Part shown: one piece after another, positions 56,985 through 64,000 of the stretch
Numbering within the stretch: the first letter of the stretch is position 1
How the letters are laid out: each line of letters begins with the position of its first letter
Assembly: GCA_051530055.1 (NCBI GenBank)
Contig: CM121343.1
Location: 2,480,001-2,544,000 of the forward strand
DNA length: 64,000 bases
From: Neoechinorhynchus agilis
Lineage: Eukaryota > Acanthocephala
Reading direction: 5' to 3'
Translations under genes and position numbers: made by a program
The notes under the pieces: model-generated
What the model was told of the DNA's origin: nothing
Seen by the model: the letters and a program-made list of their open reading frames with translations, nothing else
The model's database searches: none

Positions 56985-59900
56985 ATGGCCGTATTCGTTT
57001 GGGGATTAGTATCCATTGCCTTCTTTTACATAGCCGTTCTATTGGTTGGTGTTTGGGCAGCCAAAAAGCAGACGAGTTCTCGGGAAAATCCTGATAGTGA
57101 GGAAGTAATGGTTGCTGGTAGAAATATCGGCCTTATTGTTGGCATTTTTACAATGACTGGTAAGCAAAACAAAGTGAGTAATTGATATCGTCGATTTCAT
57201 CTTCAGCAACGTGGGTTGGCGGCGGATATATTAACGGAACTGCCGAATATACCTTTTCAAATGGAATACTTCAATGTCAAGCGCCAATAGGTTACGCTTT
57301 AAGTCTAGTCGTTGGAGGATTATTTTTTGCGAAGAAAATGCGACGAGCAGGATATGTAACTATGCTTGATCCATTTCAAAGGAAATTCGGACAACGAATG
57401 GGTGGCCTTTTATTTGTTCCGGCTCTACTTGGAGAGATATTTTGGGCTGCAGCCGTACTTTCCGCCTTAGGTTGTTGATTTGATTATAATTTTTGACAAT
57501 TTCTCATGAGGTAAATGTTTAGGGGCAACCATCAAGGTTATTTTAAACATCAACAACACTGCTTCCATACTCGCATCCGCTTGTATTGCCATAGGCTACA
57601 CTATGTTCGGCGGTCTTTACGCGGTGGCTTACACCGATATTATACAACTGTTCTGTATATTTTTCGGGCTTGTGAGTAAACATGGAAAGACTTTTGATCT
57701 GAACAAGTATGTTTAGTGGATCAGCATCCCTTTTGCCTTCAAGCATCCTGCAGTTGGAAATCTGAAGAACAAATCGTCTACGTGGGTTGGTACAATCCAG
57801 CCCAGGGATATTGGCACGTACATCGATACTTTCCTACTATTGATATTTGGCGGTATACCGTGGCAAGTATGTATGCCGTAGTAAAAGAGAAGGCTTGAAA
57901 AAGACCGTACGATAAAACTTCCCAATAGAAAAAGTTGCAGTATAAGTTCAGATAACATTGTAATCAAAACGACTGCTTTCCACTTTATGTTTTTAGCATT
58001 ATAGTTCACGATCTTCAAATTACGTTATGAAAGGCATAAAAGCAATCTAATGATGTCCTTATTCTATAAGTTGACTTGTTGGACTACTTTAGCTCTTCTT
58101 CGATAAAATATTTAACCGGCTTTAAACATCACGTTGATGAATTTAATCAGTATAATTTTTTATTCCGTTTATTGGTTTTTTTAGATAGCAAGAATTGGGC
58201 TCATGTACCTTTAGGTCCTCTTTGTGGCATTGTATTTGATGAAGATAGGGTAATCGTTATTTGAGCGACAAACAATATTGAATCGAAACTCTGGAATGCG
58301 GAATTTGTGAGGTCGGGGGATGTCCGCTCGGATGGGAAGTCCCGTCAGGTAGAAATGCTGCCGGTTATTGTTTGCAAGACAGCTTTTGAGGTTCGATCTT
58401 TCCTCAGGTTCATTTCAGATCTCGATATCCGAGAAGATTTGGCAGTATGGAAAAGGTAGAGGAGGATCATACGAATTGGGATAATGAACGAATTTTAGTC
58501 ATCTCGCATTGTGATAGAATTTTGTCATTTACAGTTTTCTTAATTTCCTTTTACCCGAGGAGATCACTCATAGTTTCCTATGAGAGGTCACACCAGTAAC
58601 TTCAACAGTATATCGTATTCTCGCCTCTTAAGAAACATTTATGAGAAGGTTTTTCATTTCAATAAAGAACCCAATGTTGTTCCCTATCACACCTATTTTG
58701 AAACGTCCCAAAAGGCTTTATTGTCTGCGGTTTCACCGAACAAAATTAATTTGATTTGGCAATCACTTTGCTTCGTTGTCAAGGTTTGAATTTTAACGAT
58801 AAGTGCAATATCAAAGATTGAATTCGGCACAATTTTCCCTCCTAATGTACACAAAAGTGAAGCGGATGGTTTTTAGCGATGGAAATTGCACAACGTGCAT
58901 TCAAGTTACTTATCACGGTTCCATAAACCCGTGGGATTGATATCACTTTTCATTCAAGATGCTTATCCGTTTTGGTGTCAGTATACAATTCACTTTTAAA
59001 CAATTATGCAAATTCTAATTATAGAATTTTCTCCTAAGTGATATAAATAGATTTGAGCCTCCCAGCACCAAGAAACATTTATTTTTCAGGGTATATTTGT
59101 AATTTAATTGAAACAAAAAAATGGGCTGGTTTGCTACGTACCAATTTTTGTCGCTAGAACTACTGTAGTGTTCCGGAATTGTTTGCTATATGTTCTGAAT
59201 TTAATTGAATCAAAAATTCATAGTTTACGTTTCGAAAAATTGTTAGTATTTGCCTGCAATATTTCTCACTTACCTTGAATTGCATCAGACTGCAGGGATG
59301 AGAATCTATGAGTTAACTGAACAGAAAATAACTATATCATTTTTATAAAACCAATCGTCTCTTTAGAAAGTCCTCTATTAGCTGATAAGTACTTTTTTTC
59401 AAGCATCAAAATTTTTCCGTTGATCCTGCAATGTAGCATCGACCGATAAATGCTAAAAAATGTTACATCCTCAAATTGCGGGTTGTATTGTAAAATGCAA
59501 TGAATACCTGGTTGTTTGATAAACGATTGCGGAATCGACGATTGAATAATGGCGTTTTAATCATCAGAATCTCGTTTACGCTACAGTAGTTCTTTTGAGT
59601 AAAATATACAAATAAACTATGTGATTGGTTGGAGTCTATATCTTTTCAGTCTCACATCCTTTTTTTGAAAAACGGCAGTTTAGCGTTGTGTTCCCAGCGG
59701 TAAGCTGACCATTTTGAAGTTCGGGAAAATTCCGAAACATGATTATAATTTGTATGCCTAGAAAAATGAGCATTGCTGACAATTTCCAACTCCAAAAATT
59801 GTGCAGTTAATCAATAGATTGAAATAACAATAATGCCCGACGGCTTTTCATGTATTTTTAAAAGAGTTACCATGTAGAAATTTCGCGATATTTTTAGATT

Positions 59901-61037
59901 CAAAGCTTTGGAGATATTATAATGAATCCCCTCCCTCGTTATAGTAATGGGTGATCGTCCATGCCGAAATTTCAGATAAAACGGCATTTCTTTTTATTAG
60001 TTTTATCGTGTAGTTTGCCAATATTTATTAATTTTAATGATGAAGTTGTTGATCGCAGGTATACTTCCAAAGAGTTTTATCAGCCCGATCAGAAAGGCGA
60101 GCAATGTACATGTCTTATGTTGCAGCAATAGGATGCCTATTTATGGCAGTTCCCTCAGTACTGATAGGAATCGCAGCTAAATCGGCAGGTAAATAAAATG
60201 GTGTGGATATAAAGAGCTTTAATTGATCGCCGTGTAGATTGGACGAAAACAACTTATAAAGGAAAAATCCCAATACCACACGAGGACCAAAAACTCATCC
60301 TACCACTAGTACTTGAACACCTTACTCCTAGCTATATATGCTTCATCGGACTAGGCGCTGTATCTGCTGCTGTAATGTCAAGCGCTGACTCAAGTGTACT
60401 CAGTGCCAGCTCAATGTACGCTCGCAATGTATGGAAGTTGGTCTTCAGACATAAGGTAAGGATTCATTGTCTTTATAAAACAAATTGATCCTGCTATAAT
60501 CAGGCTCCAGAATCCGAAATATTGCTTGTTATGAGAATCGGAATATTCTTCGTCGGCGCTACAGCTTCACTGCTTGGGATTTTAATTGAAAGTATCTATG
60601 GACTGTGGGTATTATCAGCGGATCTAGTCTATGTCATTCTTTTTCCGCAACTCGTATGTGCTCTTTATATAAAAAAATCAAATACATATGGCTCAGCAGC
60701 AGCTTACGCTATTGGGATAATTTTACGAGCTGTTGGCGGAGATCCCGTTTTGAAAATCAAACCACTACTAAAATATCCGTTTTTTGACTATGAACGCCAA
60801 GAACAACTGTTTCCATTCAGAACTTTATCCATGCTAAGTGGCCTACTAGCACTTATATCAGTCTCATATACCACTGATTATATATTCTCGAAGCAGTGGA
60901 TACCTGCTAAATATGACATTTTTAAATGTGTTGTCAATATTCCTTCGGAAACAATTCCACTGCAGGAAAATCTAAACATTAATGAAGATGGATTAATTAA
61001 AGGAGATAGCGCTTTATCCCTTGTCACCATGTCGTAA
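56985..61037 (+). CDS. cho-1: High-affinity choline transporter (SLC5A7/CHT)
   Basis: Seven exons, 56985-57159, 57207-57470, 57523-57671, 57717-57866, 60059-60188, 60238-60455 and 60504-61037, give 539 residues in frame. Introns are 45-52 nt except the fourth, 2192 nt. The protein shows the sodium:solute symporter pattern: first helix [122 protein letters not shown]. These closely follow CHT1, the presynaptic transporter that recaptures choline for acetylcholine synthesis. Length is slightly below the 580 of vertebrates because the C-terminal tail is short. The TATA box is at 56831. A LINE 3' piece lies in the long intron. Confidence 0.92.
58310..58470 (-). mobile_element. Jockey/CR1-like LINE 3' piece in choline-transporter intron
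   Basis: Reverse complement of about 42890-43010: tttgaggttcgatctttcct and caggttcatttcagatc match the LINE segment there with moderate divergence. It sits antisense in the 2.2-kb fourth intron. Confidence 0.55.
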
Positions 61038-61039
61038 CA

Positions 61040-61745
61040 ATAAACTCGAAGTTCTGTCACTTTTGTGATCACCTTTGAGCGAATGGATTAGAATTTGTAT
61101 ATTTTAATTAAATCAAGTCGCTTCATTAGACAGAAATAGCGATTCATGTCCTAAATTTATGCATCATTGGCACTTTCTTACATTTTGATGCTAAAACAAT
61201 CGGGTATTATCGATGCGTTATTGAGATTAAATTTTGATTATAGTGCTATCTTTTTAATCCGTACAATGGAGACAAATGGTAGATTTTTTATACGCCTAAT
61301 TAAATTTACACTAATCTAACAAATTATAAAGTAAAAAAGCACACATGAACCGACAAATGAAACTGTGATTCCAGTGAATCTAATTTTGGTACCGAATTAC
61401 TTTTAAGCATTTTATTAGATCATTGCTGCATTTAAGGCGAATTGAGTCTACATATCATAACTAAATAGAGGTTTTTGTGGATTAGCAGTCATCGATTACG
61501 CGGATTCCAAATAAAAGCAGGAAGATTACTGCTTAGAACTAAAATGGGTGCAAAATCCACTTATTCTTGCACAAAGTAAATCATTATATGAATTTTAATT
61601 AACGGGTCTCAAGTAGTATAGAGTTGAGATTTCCTTTAGTCCAATGCTATTACCCTTGTGACACATATTCCGCTTATAGGGAACTTAACATTCGCGTGGA
61701 ATTTCATTTTTGAAATATCCACTATTAGTTATGTTTATTTTCATG
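61040..61745. other. 3' flank of choline transporter
   Basis: AT-rich with nothing recognisable; probably includes the 3' untranslated region. Confidence 0.4.
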
Positions 61746-61749
61746 ATTG

Positions 61750-61941
61750 ATGTTTAAAATAAGCAAAGGATTAAGAGCCCGGATGCGGCTGGTGAGCGAA
61801 AAAGTCGGAATTATCCGAGAGGTGAAATATCATAGAAATAAATCAGTGAACATAAATCCGGGAGGGTGGCAAAACTACCAAAAGAAAATATATTTTCCCC
61901 CTAAGATAATCCAAGAAGACAAATCCGAAAAGCAATTTTGA
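61750..61941 (+). CDS. Small basic protein or exon, unknown
   Basis: A 63-codon frame beginning MFKISKGLRARMRLVSEKVG and containing NPGGWQNYQKKIYFPPK. Short length and high lysine/arginine suggest a ribosomal or mitochondrial component, but I cannot name it. A second basic frame follows at 61952-62137 (NKFYIRKQKASKSSPFLGLF) in a different frame and may be a further exon; no clean intron joins them. A decayed copy of the first frame lies at 52226-52325, supporting a real conserved unit. Confidence 0.4.
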   Translation: MFKISKGLRARMRLVSEKVGIIREVKYHRNKSVNINPGGWQNYQKKIYFPPKIIQEDKSEKQF

Positions 61942-62360
61942 TTAAAGTCGATTGAGCGAAGAAGTGGCTATAAAATCGTTATCAAATTTAAAGCGTGTAT
62001 ACACATATAACAAGTTCTATATACGGAAACAGAAAGCATCGAAATCCAGCCCATTCTTAGGTTTGTTTAGTTCCCACATTAACATGGCTAAGCAGAAGCG
62101 AATAAGATACTCCAGTAATCCGGATTTGTTATTCTAACGATCGAACTCAGTCGTTAAAGAGGTAAAAAGGTTCACATGGCACCACATACGTTTCATTTTG
62201 TGCAATGCTAGGATGAAAATGCACGTATAATGTGTGTATGTGTATCAACGATCTGGTGGAATCAGGAGGTAGACATAATTACGATCCACATAGAGTATTA
62301 CGTACATCTCTAAAAAATCACACATCCGCATCTCATTGTTACTCAAGAGTATCTCACAAT

Positions 62361-63476
62361 ATGGCCAAATCAGTGACTGCAATCATTTTGATAGCTATTG
62401 CGCTATTTCCGGTGAATAGCTTTGATCAGCGAAGATGTACAACCAAGTCATTAATGGACTCTCCTAAAAGGAAATCGACAAAAACATATAAATCATACCC
62501 ATTTGATCGAAATCATTGGCCTTGGGTTTCTTAACAAGACGGTATTGCTCAGACAATAAGAAAAGTTGTAGAGTCGTATGATCTGAGCGTATCGACACAT
62601 ATATGTTCACGAACGAATCAATTTTGTATCCATTGGCATACGCAGATGAGAAGGTCCGTCTTTTAAGCCATTGCACGGGAACACTCTTACCACGTCGTCT
62701 TCTACTTACCGTTCAACAATGCTGTAGACAGCGGGCACCCATTTTGGTTGCGATGAACGCGGAATACATAAATCAACATGTCATGCTACCTAAAGGTGGA
62801 GGCGCACCAGCCTATGGTCTTGCTCTTCATCCACACAGCTCCGTTTGTGCTCTCAAACTTCGGCATAAACCAAGTTGTCAAAATCCATTCGTCTGTTTGC
62901 CTCTAATCAAAGAGAAAGCTGCATCGCCGATCATCTATGGACGATCTGAGATGTTCATTGTGTTCAGAAGTTTCCAACTTACCATTCAGGTCAGGACGCT
63001 GCATTGTAGTAGTAACGAGAAGCAAACAGTTCAAGCGGACAATGAAAATAAACTCGACTGGGATGAAGACTTCAAAATACGAAGGATACGTAGTGGTCAT
63101 CCAGCGAGGATTGTATGCTTTGTCAATAAAACTAATGTAGGTATTGGAGCTGGTCTATATAGTAGATCACTAGAATCCGGAAAAATGGAATTAAGGGGTA
63201 TTCTTGATAAATCTGTCAGAATGCCTCATAAGGATTGGATGTATGAATTCGTCGATATATTTGAGCTTTTACCATGGCTCGAGCAATTCAAACACGATGA
63301 TCTCGATTATTTTAGGCTTATTTCAGATGTACAAAGATCCAAATGGAAAGAAGGTACTCATAAATGTATTTATAGTCAATGACACTCTTCTCCTATGTCC
63401 AGTTCCACACACTGAAGAGTTGCATGACCTGTTCGACCATTATTTCGATCAGTGTGAGTGTGACCTTGAATACTGA
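62361..63476 (+). CDS. Secreted serine-protease homologue, catalytically dead
   Basis: Exon 1 (62361-62525) opens with a signal peptide MAKSVTAIILIAIALFPVNS. A probable 62-nt intron leads to exon 2 from 62588. The trypsin-like (S1) fold is recognisable from HCTGTLLPRRLLLTVQQCC (normally CGGTLIS..VLTAAHC), LALHPHSSVCALKLRH (normally HPxYxxDIALLKL) and the late GAGLYSRSLESGKMELRGIL (normally G.W.L.GI). The histidine is replaced by glutamine, the aspartate by serine or valine, and no GDSGG motif is present, so the triad is gone. Such homologues act as cofactors or decoys in immunity or digestion. The frame ends at 63382; a splice near TTTCAG at 63327 could instead lead to MYKDPNGKKVLIN and a stop at 63476. 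Confidence 0.6.
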
Positions 63477-63479
63477 GTG

Positions 63480-64000
63480 AAGTGGAAGTCGTCCTTAACC
63501 ATTATCAATAAAGACGTTTTATGTTACGAATGGAACCGTTCATTTTACTGCTGCCGGTCATGACCACATATCCGTGACCCACATTATCGAGAAGCACGCG
63601 ATAAATTCTCAAGTTATCCGAGATTTCAAAATAATAAAATGTGCATTAGCAACTGGCTAAATTTTTGTCTTTGTTTGAATTACCTTTTGGGCTATATATC
63701 ATAAGATGATTCACAAGCAAGACTGATTAATACGAATCAGTTTGGAATCGTTTCTTTGAAGAATATTTCTAACAAAGACTTTGATGTATTCAAAGATATA
63801 AAAGGATATAAGATTCAAAGTCATGCAGAAAAAGGAGTTTGTTTGCTTGGATGCTAATGATGTGCTGGCAAAGGACGAATTATCCGAATCAAATCCAGAA
63901 GTGTTAAAGTCAGTAGGCGATTGACTGTGAAAGATCTAGAAAATATTATGGTCAGCTAAGATGACGAATTATCTGAAATAACAAGAGAAAAGTAAATCCG
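63480..64000. other. Window end, possible start of another gene
   Basis: From about 63737 one plus frame reads NQFGIVSLKNISNKDFDVFK and continues some 20 residues to a stop; it is coding-like but unrecognised and could be an exon running past the window. Confidence 0.25.

Overview
The window is eukaryotic: protein genes are split by very short introns (36-62 nt where I could place them, usually GT..TTTAG or GT..AAG) and are scattered among decayed retroelements and tandem arrays in AT-rich DNA. Recognisable genes are animal: a Discs-large MAGUK, an ataxin-2 homologue, a BTG/Tob antiproliferative protein, a high-affinity choline transporter and a CUB-domain receptor-like protein. Tiny introns with compact genes suit a nematode-like or other ecdysozoan invertebrate with a repeat-rich genome. 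I cannot fix the phylum from this window alone.

Layout. 1-11.9 kb is repeat-dominated: a reversed copy of an unclassified TATA-bearing repeat with a 158-bp tandem array, a LINE endonuclease fragment, two Penelope-like fragments, a long foldback palindrome and the C-terminal nuclease of an RLE-type LINE. 11.9-14.3 kb is ataxin-2. 15.2-18.0 kb (minus) is an unidentified multi-exon acidic protein whose upstream DNA is a 132-bp tandem array. 19.9-20.4 kb is a small membrane protein. 21.0-25.8 kb is a 325-bp tandem array followed by dlg in five exons. 26-31 kb is LINE and repeat debris. 32.0-32.5 kb is a small tail-anchored protein. 33.7-36.0 kb is repeat again, including six 158-bp units. 36.2-38.1 kb (minus) is an intronless 643-residue protein made of five helical domains resembling the LEDGF integrase-binding/TFIIS-N fold. 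38.4-44.8 kb is LINE fragments, a broken SLC22-type transporter and another copy of the TATA-bearing repeat. 45.3-46.8 kb (minus) is the CUB receptor; 50.2-51.4 kb is Tob; 53.5-54.4 kb is a single-pass membrane protein of KCNE-like layout; 57.0-61.0 kb is the choline transporter; 62.4-63.5 kb is a secreted serine-protease homologue without its catalytic residues.

The genes do not form a pathway. Ataxin-2 and Tob both act in cytoplasmic mRNA control (poly(A)-binding protein and CCR4-NOT deadenylation respectively). Dlg, CHT, the CUB protein and the KCNE-like protein fit synaptic or epithelial membranes. The most unusual items are the five-domain IBD/TND-like protein, two promoter-proximal tandem arrays, a forkhead-like palindrome shared by one array and the ataxin-2 upstream region, and the repeat family that brackets the first 36 kb in inverted orientation.
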